Assembly: GCA_945643635.1 (NCBI GenBank)
Contig: CALZFC010000248.1
Location: 528,501-592,500 of the forward strand
Direction of reading: 5' to 3'
Source: Allodiplogaster sudhausi
Taxonomy: Eukaryota; Nematoda; Chromadorea; Rhabditida; Diplogasteridae
Length of the DNA stretch: 64,000 nt
The translations under genes and the position numbers were made by a program. Below are positions 44,179-55,161 of this stretch, piece by piece. The stretch's first letter is position 1; every line of letters starts with the position of its first letter. A model generated the notes under the pieces. It saw only the letters and a program-made list of their open reading frames with translations. It did not search any database and had not been told where the DNA came from.

Positions 44179-46580
44179 GACTGCTGCGAGACGAGACGAC
44201 TCTTAGACGTGTGGAAGAGGCTCGAGACTCCTTGAGAGGCAGGCAAATAGCGAAGTACGGCGGAGATGAAATAACTCTTTTGCCCAGAATCAGCTCTTTT
44301 ATACAACAGCGTTGGCAGAAAATTTGGTTTTTCATCCTCTAAAGTGCTCCAAGGCCAACCAAATATCGAATAAAATTAGTTTTTTTCGAAATAACGCAAA
44401 TTATCAGCAAATTTTCGACTTGATTGCGAAATATTTCATAGGCACACGAGGGCATAGTTTTGAATAGTTCACATTGCACGCACTTCTCTCGTGTACCTTC
44501 CAAATAGTTCAAAAATGGCTTGATGATCCCCGAATAGTTTGTTGTTGTTTGTAAAGTAAGGCATTCTATTTTTTTTTGTTTATCTGGATTCAGAATCAAT
44601 ATATCTTTCATAAGATTGAAAATACTAATAGTGATTAATTGCTTATGAATCATGAGATTATCTAGGTAATTGATATTGTTTTACGTTAGTTCTATCTAAG
44701 TATGTATATAAATTTCTTGTTTTTATTAGATTAGTTCTTAATCGAAATCCGTTGTAATGAACCTTGTCGCCCTTTATTTCTTTAAAATTCTGCTCCCAAA
44801 TCATTGTTCATTATATGCATCTGTCATACTATTATCATTCAGCTGTTCCCATTTGCTTTACTCATAAATTTTAATCGTGGTGGATGGTTGCGATGTCGGA
44901 GAAAAAGAAGCAGCAACTCTTACCCTATGTACAAATCTGCTTGACCGTCAATGATAACAGGCGAAAGCAGGAGAGCATGTTTTTCTAGAATGAAAAGAAA
45001 ATTTGAGGGAAATAGTTTTTCCGCATCCTCCAGTTGGCCTTAACTATTTCCAGAATCTCAAAACAATGCTATTCCCCTCTACCTGAGAATTAATCAATCG
45101 GGCCCCCTATTTCCTTTTTATTCTTGCATTTTATCTCCATGCGATTGTAACATTTTCAAAGTTCTTAACATGATTTCAAATGAGATTCATTAGAATATCT
45201 CATTAATCTCGGAGCCAAAAAGATGATCTTCTTAGGCAATGAAGATCGCCAAAGCACCTTTTGATGTTCAGTGTTCCTGTTAGAATATATCATACTATGT
45301 ATATGATGTATTTCTCTACGTCAAAAGAAATCTCAAAAATAGAATCGCAAATAATTTTCAACACTGTCTTGTACGAACTCAGCGGAGAAATTACGTCCAC
45401 TGTATTAAATTCCAAATATACTACTGTTTTCTTTGCTAATTAACAATAAAATTAACGTAAGCAGTACCGTGCACTGCCCGCAGCTATCTTTATCATCGAT
45501 TTCTTACATAGGTGCTTCTTTACGCGACGACAGCAGCCTTGCCACTTTTCCTATTATCTTCTCCTATTTTCTGATTTCTGAGCACATCCGTGGTTAGTAT
45601 ACACGCGGAAAATAATGTCGGCCATTTCATGTATCAACTAAAAGAGCATAAACTTTATTCAGCCAGAAGTTGCTTCGAGTATCGCTATCACGACAATATA
45701 CATATGTACATATGTACGAAAGAAACCTGTTTTTCCTTGCAAATTCCTTGCAACTATTGATTGACAATACTGCTCCAATCGCAGCGGAAACTAAAAGAAA
45801 ATCAAGTGTTATCCCGTGCAAGGCAACTCCCGCCGAAAAAAAACTGGAGTCTTATCTTTCACTGACATTTTAAGGAGGGTGATCACTGAAAAATCAAATT
45901 TCGACCTGCGAAATAGTAAGCGAGAATGAGAGTGCTCATAGGGTTCACGCGAGAATTCGAAATTGAATTAATTTTGTTGTCATCGGCCTCCGTGCTGCGT
46001 CATCGCCCGCCTGGCAGCTATTGAAATATATGTAATTCACGAAAATTTGAAAAAGACCCTAATTCTAGAGTGATTATTTTGTTTTCGCTTCTCATAGCTT
46101 CTGAATTCTATACATGGGTAAATAAAGCGCATGAAAATTTTTCTAATAATAAATTAGGCCTCATCATATTTGTTGAATATTTTATACAAATCGTAGATTT
46201 ATATTGAAAATTTTAAATGGATAGGCTGCAAGTTATGCTATTAATATGTGCAAAGAAAAATACGTGTGTGTGTGGCATAAGCTCAGCTGCGCACAGTTCT
46301 ATTCTATCGAGATGAAAAAGAAAGATCAAGCTCTTATTTACATTCAATAACATATGTACATATGTTCATGTTTACATATGTAGGAAGCGAAAGAGAAGTT
46401 GCACATTCTCTCATTCCGGTTCTCCCACAATTTTTTCATATTCAAAATTTCCTAAATATATCATGATCATATTTGGGCTGGCATTCTTAAATGTCACGTT
46501 ATTTCTGAAAACAGTTTCGAACGCTTTTGAGTCATGAAAATTGGTGACATTGAAGAAATTGATTTGAAAAGTTTTGTTTA
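44179..46580. other. Intergenic, no supported gene
   Basis: AT-rich. A lone MITE-end-like sequence (aaggagggtgatcactgaaa) at 45,871-45,892 resembles the ends of the 34.2-kb MITE. Short tacata/tatgta palindromes occur at 45,697-45,715 and 46,348-46,382. Short open frames carry no recognisable domain. Confidence 0.45.
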
Positions 46581-46587
46581 ATTTCAG

Positions 46588-47525
46588 CCTGACGTTGGCT
46601 TTGTCTACCGATTTTTGTTGATCAAAAGGTAATTGAATATTTATTCACATGGAAACACTTCTTCTAATCTAAACTCTGTTTAAGATATCGAGTGATCTCA
46701 ATTTTTCACCGGAACATACCATTCGCAATTTTTGTCTTTGGGGTTTGAGAACTAATGAAGAACTGCGTACCCATTACTGAATAGAAGATTGTCGTAGATT
46801 ATATTATGAACGGCGTGGAGGCCGCGGCTGGAGTGCTAATGTATGCTCCAGATGAAGGCTTCTACGAAAGAATGACGGCTATTGGAGCATTGCAGCATAA
46901 TTATCCAGTTATTGGACTGGAGGGCAAACGGGTTCGCTATAACGAAACTTTTGCTGTGAGAATCTTTGAGTTTGTAGAGTGTAAACGGAAGCACATAGAG
47001 AAGTGGACACATTCGTTAAGCATTGTAGATGAACAAGAAGAAGCTGCTCGTCCTGTCGCTCGTGTTCCTGGCCGAGTCCGTAATGCTCTCTCTCATGGTC
47101 TTCTGTGGCATCGCTGTTCTTGTCGAAGTCAAAGCCTCCTCGATGTCCGCTCAAACAAAACGCATGCATCGCAGGGCACTGCTTGTGCTCACTCTTCAGG
47201 TCTTCTTTTCGATTTAAATTTCCCGCCATGCTTTTTATTCTTCTCTAATTTGGTTGATCTACTGCAGGCAGTCCTTCCTTCTCTCTGTGTCTACGCGCCC
47301 TTCTTCGAGATGATGTTGCACGTCTTCCTGGATATCCAGCAAAAGCTGCGCACGGACTTCCTCCTGAGCCTGCCGCCCCTCCTGAACCCGCTCATCGTAC
47401 TCACTCTCACCTCCAAGTACTCCGCCGCTCTCCGCTCTGCCTTCTCCTCCTGCACTCGTGGCAAGGTCTCGGCTATCTGTCTCGTCCCTCTTGGCGTAGT
47501 TGACCATTCGAACTTCCAAATGTAA
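46588..47525 (+). CDS. Nematode seven-TM chemoreceptor, C-terminal two-thirds
   Basis: The first visible exon (46,588-46,630) gives PDVGFVYRFLLIK, the end of TM3 with the FxYR motif of str/srh-like receptors. The next (to 46,973) covers the second extracellular loop (DEGFYERMTAIGALQHNYPV). A short intron, 46,974-47,028, joins in phase 0 to MNKKKLLVLSLVFLAESVML and SLMVFCGIAVLVEV (TM5), with KMR-type loop MSAQTKRMHRRALLVLTLQ. After a second intron (47,200-47,266 region) come AVLPSLCVYAPFFEMMLHVF (TM6) and SLPPLLNPLIVLTLTSKY (TM7, with the PLxxxxxxxxY signature). TM1-TM2 are not visible, so it is 5'-truncated or the first exons are beyond my recognition. The intron 2 sequence contains TTTCCCGCCA. 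Confidence 0.7.
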
Positions 47526-47881
47526 GAGGGGGGGGGGCAATCAGCACTAAACTTTTGGGTATTTTCGTGGAAGTTCCGAGATTTGCTGACAACTTAAGAG
47601 CATAAAATCGATTGAAGACTGGCATTATCATGGGAGCTTCGAATTAATCGACATTATTTTGCCAGATCCTTTCCAAGCCTCACGTTAATTCGTACTTCTC
47701 ACAAGCGATCTCTGCATCTTCAAATGTTCTCCCGTCCATACAACAGTACTTGCTTCCAAGGAGTCTTGGTAAAGTGAAAAACTAACTTTGTCGTTTCTTC
47801 ACATGCTTAGACATGCAAAATACGTATTTCCTTCGAAATGAAATAAATTACATTTATTTTTGGCCTAAAACAATCGAACAC

Positions 47882-47996
47882 TGGTGATTCAAAGCAGCCC
47901 TGGGAACTTGGTGAGGAGAGCATGGATAGTGGCCGAACTGCTGTCGCTACTCGGTAGAGAGGAACGGACGGTCTCGAAGACCGTCTTGAACTCCTG
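47882..47996 (-). pseudogene. Orphan BTB-gene terminal exon (or alternative last exon)
   Basis: A minus-strand exon after a CAG acceptor encodes EFKTVFETVRSSLPSSDSSS and then ATIHALLTKFPGLL and a stop. EFKxV... LLxKF is the C-terminal pattern of the BATH/BTB genes in this window. The BTB gene just upstream already has its own terminal exon near 48.4 kb, so this is either an alternative last exon or the remnant of an adjacent copy. Confidence 0.55.
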
Positions 47997-48367
47997 AAAT
48001 CGACGAGATGTTCAAAACATGGAAATTGTCGACAAGAAAATGAAAACCCTCTAGAAATTGCTGCAAGAGGAATCCTATTGAAATATTATTCAAATTGGAG
48101 TAATTATAGCAGTAGAAATGTGTTTGTACACTTTAGAAAGTTGACAATGAGATCATACTCCTTTGAGGGTTTCGCTGTGGGACCGGAGTTCGTTACAAAA
48201 ATAAGCAGCTTTGCCATTAGTTATATTTCTGATTATTTAGAAACATTTCTTTCCAAATGCTCCCTTACCTAAATGTTAGTTTATCTCGTAGAAAAATTTA
48301 TGTTTATGAACGTTAATGAATGCTCGGAATTCAATTCAGGAATACGCCTCCGTGATAAGATCAACAA

Positions 48368-50329
48368 TCAGGCAATCAGGAATAAATCCCTTCCCGTTGT
48401 GTCTAGTATGTAAATCTGCGCAAATTGCTGGAGAAGCGCACTTTTCGTCACCAAATTCATCTCGTCAAAACCGGAAGCTTTCACGATAAACGGGAGTTCC
48501 TGTTGTGACGGGCGATGTTAGGCGGGTTGAAGAAAGGGAGTAAATGCATGTACATAGATTCCCCTATTTGAAATATCCTTTCAGAATTTTAATGGTAAGT
48601 AAGAAAGTGTATGAATTTGTAAGCCACCGTAAGTAGAAGTGTTATTCAGTGCAGCAAGTCTTTGATTTCTCTTTAATAACCTGAATATCGCTGATTCTAT
48701 CAACGAGTTGATTGAGTGAAGAAGTGCTGCAGAAGTTTCCGGCCAGCAAGATGCGACTCGTGAGAGGCAGAGAACATTCCTGGCGCAGAAGCAGTCGTTC
48801 GCATCTATCGGAGGAAACATTGTGAAGAATACTGCATCAACACTCCATCCTCCATCAATTGCCAGCCTTCGTTGGCGTCCTCTTATTGTCTGATTGCGTT
48901 TTATTTTCTCCCGTTCTATGTTCTCGTTCATATTGCCATTATTAATGCAAGCCAACATTTCAGGTACATAAATTAATTAGATTAATTAGATTAATTTAAA
49001 TAATTTCAAATGGAATTTGAGCGATATTAGGCACTTTTACGCAGTTTCTTTTGTATGTTAGGTTGGTTTTTGACTTGCTGAACAAGTTCATACAGTCAGA
49101 TTTTAAAAAGAAGCTCAAATAACCGTTTAAAAACAAATTAGGCCGGTTTTAGGAGAGTCATGGCCGTCTTTTACGTGCCTTCGATAACACAAGATCGACA
49201 GCACCTAAAAGACGGTCATAACACTCCTAAAACCGGCCGAATTCGTTTTTAAACGGTCATTTGAGATTCTTTTAAAATCTGACTGTATGTACTTGTTCAG
49301 CATGTCAAAAACCACCCTAACAAACACAAGAAACTGCGTAAAAGTGCCTAATATCGCTCAAATTCCAATTGAAATTATTTAAATTAATCTAATTAATCTA
49401 ATTAATTTATGTACCTGAAATGTTGGGCGGGACTGTATGTAAAAGAATCATCTCGTTCTCTTTCCACTCACTATTTCCCTCTCTCCCTCTTTCGATCTCT
49501 CTCACTATTTCTCTCTGACACTCTTCACCATCTCTCTCGCTCCATCATGATTATACATATGTAGATCTCCAGTATTTTTTAAAAAGCCTAGAAAGAAAAA
49601 GAGATACATAGCTTGAAAGGGGTCTCGAATGTCAGCGAGCGCCCTCATTCATTCCAAATGCCTTGTCCGGCTACTTCCTCCCTTAGCCCCTTTCTGACCT
49701 GTCGACAATATCAAGCATGCCGAACTTGTGCGCGAGCCGAAGAACGGCGTCGAGGTTCTCGTCCGGAATAACAGTTCCGCCAGCAGCTAGCTGCAGCCTT
49801 GACTATTCATTCTAAGACTGATAATAGTCCATTATTATCAATTACATATATGTATATGTACATACGCATGGAAGTGTTTGGAAATGAAATAGAGTAGAAT
49901 ACCTTGAGAAGGTGCTCGAAGTCGTCGGGAGAGACGCCGCTTAGCGCCTCTTCTTCTTTCGCCTTCCTCACCGCCGTCTCGCATACAAAGAAGAGCTCGC
50001 CAAAGAAGGGCGAATGGAGAGAGAGCAGACGACTCGAGACGGAGAACTGAGATTAGCAACCTTTTCTCAGCTTCACTATTTCTACCAACCATATGCAAAG
50101 CAAGAGGGAAAGAAAATATATGATTACATAGGAATAATTCACGCCGATCCTTGCTTATAAACAGTGCTCATTGTCAAAACGAAAAGTAAGGAAGCTATTC
50201 AAGCTTTTTATGTTCATCCAATGTTCATACCTCTTTGCCACCGACGACTATCGACTCATCAGCCGTTGGCGGAGTCGGCGCGGACTCTTCCACAACATCA
50301 ACAGCCGAACTTGTTGACGGAGTCTCCAT
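48368..50329 (-). CDS. BTB/POZ-domain protein (BATH-like, without MATH)
   Basis: Five minus-strand exons: about 50,329-50,230 (METPSTSSAVDVVEESAPTP through IVVGGKE); about 50,060-49,903, the BTB start SRLLSLHSPFFGELFFVCET and LSGVSPDDFEHLLK; about 49,795-49,703, TVIPDENLDAVLRLAHKFGM followed by LDIVDR; 48,804-48,681, CERLLLRQECSLPLTSRILL; and 48,499-48,368, ELPFIVKASGFDEMNLVTKS, then a stop. HSPFF, DDFEHLL and CE-LLL are standard BTB landmarks. BTB proteins of this kind are CUL-3 ubiquitin-ligase adaptors or dimerisation factors (family knowledge). The substrate-binding MATH domain is absent; the short Ser/Pro-rich N-terminus replaces it. A large hairpin sits in the third intron. Confidence 0.78.
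48952..49426. mobile_element. Near-perfect 475-base hairpin in a BTB gene intron
   Basis: Arms of about 225 bases (48,952-49,180 and 49,202-49,426) are reverse complements with few mismatches: the outer ccaacatttcaggtacataa pairs with ttatgtacctgaaatgttgg, and the inner gccggttttaggag pairs with ctcctaaaaccggc. The loop is about 20 bases. It has no coding content. Shape and symmetry fit a foldback MITE that could fold into a long double-stranded RNA when transcribed within the intron. Confidence 0.9.
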
Positions 50330-50817
50330 GTCTCGGAGTGGCTAAAATAGCCAGAAAAGAGTCAAGAAACAAATCAACTTTCTATTTTGTCCAACAATAA
50401 TAAAATAAAATAAAAAATACATTAGAAGGGCTCTCGGAATAAAATAATGGGAAGAACGAGAAAGGAAAATTGCAGAACGCTTTCTGTGAATGTGTATACC
50501 AGACGTTTTCTCCGTCTTTTGCGCTCGTTATCTCTCTTTCTCTCTCTTTTAATATCTCTGAGTCACTAACACTCTCTCGCCATTCCCTCCCTCCGTCTAG
50601 TTTGCACGCACCTATTCTCTGCTGCTTTGACGTGTCCTTCCACTGGCGTGTTCGGGCGCTATCGACTTCTCTCTGCATCTCTTGGCTCTCTAACAACAAT
50701 GCACTCTTTCCTATTCTTAACAACCCTTTCCCGCTCTCGTTCTCTGGTTATCTCTCCCTGACCAAAGCACAGCAGATCGCAATGCGACCTTGCTTTTATA
50801 GAGACGCTTGTTAGGTA

Positions 50818-50850
50818 GTACATACATACATATGTATGTATGTACATACA
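50818..50850. repeat. tacata/tatgta palindrome
   Basis: acatacatacatatgtatgt is followed directly by atgtacatacata. It abuts the left end of the 1.3-kb foldback. Confidence 0.85.
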
Positions 50851-52149
50851 TATGACGCGATTTGCGAGAGAATCGTAAGGAAGCCAAAGAGCCGGGGACC
50901 CGGCTAAATTAGATTTCGCTCAAAAGCTCTTTATAGGTACTTTTTAACACGGCGAAACGATTGGGATGGGTCCGGGAGTTTGAAATCGCCATTTTAGCGA
51001 GCTGTGCGATGTTTAAAATTCGAGAGCACGGTGAAACTTGCAGAGATGGTCGCACATTCGCGTTCGCTGTTTCGCACGCAATAAAGGAATATTCGTGAAA
51101 TTTTCTCATAAATAGACAAGATATTGCTTTATAAAACTATTAAAGTAGAATTTGAAAATATTCACTCTTACGGTCTCAGAGGCCTCTAGACTTTGGTGAG
51201 GCGCCATACTCTTATATGGAAAAAACGCATGGGTTTTCTATCTTAAGTTGTAGAGCAAAAAATTATCTTTCCAACGAGCTATAGTATGCCAAATACCGGC
51301 GAGCTTTTTTATGTTTCCCAATCATAAAACTGTTAAAATACGCACAGTTCAGTGCATGGGCATCGGCATGTACTTTGCTTGGGCGCTACCCACGCCGAAA
51401 ACGCAACACAAGTGATATACCGCATGAAGGTAGTCTAGGGTATTTATTTAGGGTTTTATATAACTGTTTAAATAAAATTTTAATGCAAAACAAATGTATA
51501 AATTTCCGGGCAAAAGAGTTCCCTCACCCGGAAACCGAACCCGGGACCTTCGCACTGCATCCCCAAATCATTCGCACTACACTAAACAATCATTAGCGGA
51601 TGTGACAATGCCATTCTTCTAATCCTGCCCGGTGCATAGGTCAAAGAATCGCTGAACCGGCGTACTTCAACAGTTTTATGATTGGGAAACATAAAAAGCT
51701 CGTCGGTATCTATCAAACTATAGCTCATTGGAAAGATAATTTTTTGCTCTACAACTTAAGATAGAAAACCCATGCGCTTTTTCCATATAAGAGAATGGCG
51801 CCGCTCCAAAGTCTAGAGGCCGCTGAGACCGTAAGAGTGAATATTTTCAAATTCTACTTAAGTAGCTTTATAAAGCAATATCTTGTCTATTTATGAGAAA
51901 ATTTCACGAATATTCCTTTATTGCGTGCGAAACAGCGAACGCGAATGTGCGACCATCTCTGCAAGTTTCACCGGGCTCTCGAATTTTAAACATCGCACAG
52001 CTCGCTAAAATGGCGATTTCAAACTCCCGGACCCATCCCAATCGTTTCGCCGTGTTAAAAAGTACCTATAAAGAGCTTTTGAGCGAAATCTAATTTCCGG
52101 TAATCCGGTAAAATCCGGTAATTTTGATACTCTCGCAAATAGCGTCATA
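50849..52149. mobile_element. 1.3-kb inverted-repeat (foldback) element
   Basis: The outer ends catatgacgcgatttgcgaga (50,849) and tctcgcaaatagcgtcatatg (52,129) are inverted. Arms of about 480 bases then match at high identity, each encoding the same 66-residue open frame on opposite strands (start MRKFHEYSFIACETANANVR), which looks like chance rather than a real protein. The central 320 bases (51,340-51,665) are unique and include a tRNA-like B-box sequence on the minus strand (cccgggttcggtttccggg, about 51,529-51,547). Non-autonomous transposon by architecture. Confidence 0.85.
51520..51605 (-). repeat. tRNA-like segment (possible SINE head) in the foldback loop
   Basis: On the minus strand ttagtgtagtgcgaatgatt resembles a tRNA A box region and ggtcccgggttcggtttccg a B box with flanking T-stem. 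Cloverleaf pairing is incomplete, so it is a tRNA-derived remnant and not a functional tRNA gene. Confidence 0.4.
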
Positions 52150-52199
52150 TGTTGCTGCAAGTATTCATAATCATACATATTCGAGAGAGAGATTGATGA

Positions 52200-52694
52200 G
52201 TTCTCTTGAAGCGCATGCTGGCCAAGTACCCTGAGCTGGTGATGCCCGAGCACTTGATCCCGCGGTCCGGGAGGCCGATTAGCCATTATGGCGCGAGGAT
52301 GTACTACCAACAGGTTGCTAAAAACCTCCTTCATTGCTTAGATAAATGTGAAGAATAAGAATCCTCAGGCGTTCGAGAAATTCGACGTGATGCGCGATTT
52401 GAGGATGGCGATTCGGGATGAGCACGAGCTGGAGAGCGAGGAGCGGAGGCTGCGCAGCCGACTGGCCTTCGAGGAGAACCGACTCGCATGGCTCAAGTTC
52501 GCGCCTTCTCACAGTGTTGGATAACTTATTACGATAACTTCAGCTACGAGAGCACTCGCCGCTGGCGCCAGGACAACTCCTCGCGGCCGCGCTTCGCCAT
52601 CAAGCCGGAAAGTCTGCCGCCGCGCCGAGAGGTCATTCCGCCCAGGAAGAAGATCATCGGAGAGGAGCCTTGCTCCACCCAGCCGGATGACTAA
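52200..52694 (+). CDS. Small unrecognised protein gene
   Basis: Three plus-strand exons: about 52,213-52,313 (MLAKYPELVMPEHLIPRSGR, then PISHYGARMYYQQ, GT donor); about 52,370-52,496 (FEKFDVMRDLRMAIRDEHEL then ESEERRLRSRLAFEENRLAW), a charged, probably helical segment; and about 52,542-52,694 (YESTRRWRQDNSSRPRFAIK then PESLPPRREVIPPRKKIIGE) ending at TAA/TGA near 52,694. Composition is strongly basic and Arg-rich, with no signal peptide at this start. A small mitochondrial or ribosome-associated protein is possible, but I do not recognise the family. The real first exon may lie upstream, cut off by the foldback element inserted at 50.85-52.15 kb. Confidence 0.55.
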
Positions 52695-53935
52695 AGAGCC
52701 TTCTTGCTGTTCTGTTCTGGTTGCATTAAGAATCAGTGGTAGTCACTCCCCGAGAACCATTTCCAAACACATTAAGAGTTGGATCATTGAATTGTAAAAG
52801 ATTAAGATAAAACTGTAATCAAATTTGCTAGCTATTTCTTGCTACATTCGCGGATCCTGTCATAATTATTGATGTTTCAATATATTTATACACGAAATAG
52901 AAATAGTTATGCAAAGAATAGAATACAAGCGACTAGAGATATTTCTCTCCGTGCACACCTCGTTCCTTAGAATCTCGGCAAACGGTTCTCTCGGCCCGCG
53001 CAATTGAATTCTTCCTCACTATCCCAAGGACAATATGGAAAGCAGAGCCGGGGAAAAGAGAATTGCCAAGAAATATTTAATCAAGTTCTGGGGGTGGAAT
53101 TTTCTCCTACATAACGTTGAAGAAGTTTTGGGCAAACAATTTCTACGTGCATCCAATTTCCATGGAGACAAGTCTATTAAAGGTTGTAAGGTTGTTTAAA
53201 CTACGCTTAGTATATTCTCTAAAGGAATCGCGAACTAAGCAAGAAAAGATTCTTGACTGCCCTTGGATCCCTGACCTCGTGGATGTTGCTTCCAATCTCG
53301 CCGTTGTTCGCTGGGCATCTCAGACTCCTCAGGCTGCGTCAAAGAGAGATTCTCCGGACTCTACGAAATGAACAAAGTCATCTTTTTTCTTACTCATACA
53401 AACTTGCCAATAGGAAAATGTTTCTCTGGCATGGCGTTTTATACTGTAGCCCAGTAGGCCCCGCCCCTGCTCTTTCTTTCGTCTACTGTAATTCCACTTA
53501 ACGGATGTGTTCTCTAGAGCTGTTGCACGAGATGCATTGAGAGGTCACACACCAGGTAAACATGATACACAGCGCTGAATCTGTCCCCTTTAGCCCAACT
53601 AAAGTTCCCACCAGTGCACCATGCACTGGTCCCACACCAAGATGGCAGATTGCCAACATTGGCCGCTCTTGGCAATTTGCCAAGAACGGGGCCCAGCTCG
53701 AACAGAGCGAGCGGCTTATTCACCGGAAATTCGCCCGTCCACCGGGGTTCACCAAATGTGCCGAAGGATTTGAGACCTTCGGCACCATACTACATTTAAA
53801 AAGTTTTATTCATATGAAACATAAAAAAAACCCGGTTAAAAGGAAACATAATCAGGAATTACTGCGGGAGAGCTGGCTTCTCGCCCATGCCTCTCGATAA
53901 GAATAGTTTATTCGATTAAAAAATTAAAATAAACG
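52695..53935. other. Intergenic, with a hairpin-rich GC segment at 53.59-53.79 kb
   Basis: No gene was recognised. Between 53,590 and 53,790 several short perfect stems follow one another: cttggcaatttgccaag, gtgccgaagg against ccttcggcac, and gtgcaccatgcac. The segment is GC-richer than its surroundings. Confidence 0.45.
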
Positions 53936-53989
53936 ACTAAAACAAAATGTCCTTGATCTTCTTTGCAGCAGTGGAAGAAGGGGCTGAGA

Positions 53990-55062
53990 GCAGCTGAGTA
54001 GCGAAGCGAGCAGAGGAGGTAGAGAAAGAGCTCAGCCAGGAGATTAGGAAGAGGGTTCCCAGCACAAGACAGTCCACCTCCGACTAGGCAGCAGCTTCAG
54101 CACAATGTTGGCGCAGGTGGCGGGAGAGGGACGCGAGATGTTCTTGAAGAGAACGCACTGAGACATCACGCCGAACGTCATGTCCGAGCACTCCTTCACA
54201 GTCACTGCAATTTAAATTTCCCGCCAACCCCACAAGGTCGATTACTGATTTCAAAGCGTACTGTAAATGTCGCTGTTCTTTGACGGCAGGACAACAATGA
54301 TGAGATCACAGATGGTGCCAGTCTGCGTGTACTCGTTGAGGATGTCGCCGAAGAGGGCGATGATGTCATCCTTGGTTCGGCCGTACTTCACGAGGTCGGG
54401 CCACTGAGGGAACTGCAGCCCCATCGCCGTCGCCTAGAATACTCAATGACTAGCAAGTTTTCTCGCTGGCCAACCAGAGCAATGAGCGAGTAGGCACGGC
54501 ACATCGCGCGCAGAAAGAGCGACTGGTTGTCGAGGGACCATGCTCCGTCTCGCGGCTGCACCACGGGGTCCTGGAAGGAGAACATGGATTGGCGGGAAAT
54601 TTTAATTTAAATAACCAGACAACGAACCTGCCGACGCATGTTCTGGCCAAAGAGGAGATTGGGCGGCGGGAGGACGCGGCCGACGGGTTCGACCATCTGA
54701 GTGGAGAGGGAGAGGCAGAACTCGGCCAGGAAGGGGTCGCCAGTGAAGGACGCCTCGCCCACAAGGGCCTGGATGCGTGCCTCGCGCTGGCAAGCATCCA
54801 CGGCCACGGCCTTAAATAGAAGGGAGGATGACGTCATGTCATTCTATGCAATGTCAGTTGGGTTAAAAAAAAAGTAACATGTATTCGACTCTTTCATTTG
54901 CTAGCACCAAAACCACCTACCCAACCCTGTTTTCTCAAGCAGTCAACAGTAGTATTAATTCCATGATTGTCAGCTGATATCAGAACATACCCGAATGATA
55001 GTGCTAGTTTGTTTCCCCGTCAGTCGCTTGTTGTACTTCTGGGGGACGTCAAGGACGCAAAC
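53990..55062 (-). pseudogene. Argonaute fragment (linker 2 and MID region)
   Basis: Minus-strand exons: 55,062-54,991 ([20 protein letters not shown] then TIIR, the PAZ/L2 junction with the KLTxxQTSxxI signature); 54,810-54,628 (FKAVAVDACQREAR..., GRVLPPPNLLFGQNMRRQ, the family's GRVLPxPxL..G motif); 54,570 to about 54,490 ([20 protein letters not shown], the W-x-x-x-x-x-x-F region entering MID); about 54,430-54,270 ([36 protein letters not shown], the MID guide-binding part); and about 54,205-54,040 ([20 protein letters not shown]). Near 54,075 the frame must shift by one base to continue into [14 protein letters not shown], and no PIWI catalytic domain follows. The N-terminal and PAZ halves are absent too. 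Small-RNA binding cannot be complete; probably a decaying copy. Confidence 0.78.
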
Positions 55063-55161
55063 CTGAACAAGTTATTTTTACTTTGGCGGGAAATTTAAAT
55101 TTTAACCTCAAGTGGATAGTAGATTAACATCCAAACCAAACAAGTTGTGCCACCAACTCAC

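Noticed and set aside
50909..52093. Identical 66-residue open frames at both arms of the 1.3-kb foldback
   Set aside because: Duplication of the arm explains the identity; the peptide has no domain, and selection cannot be argued from two copies of one arm.
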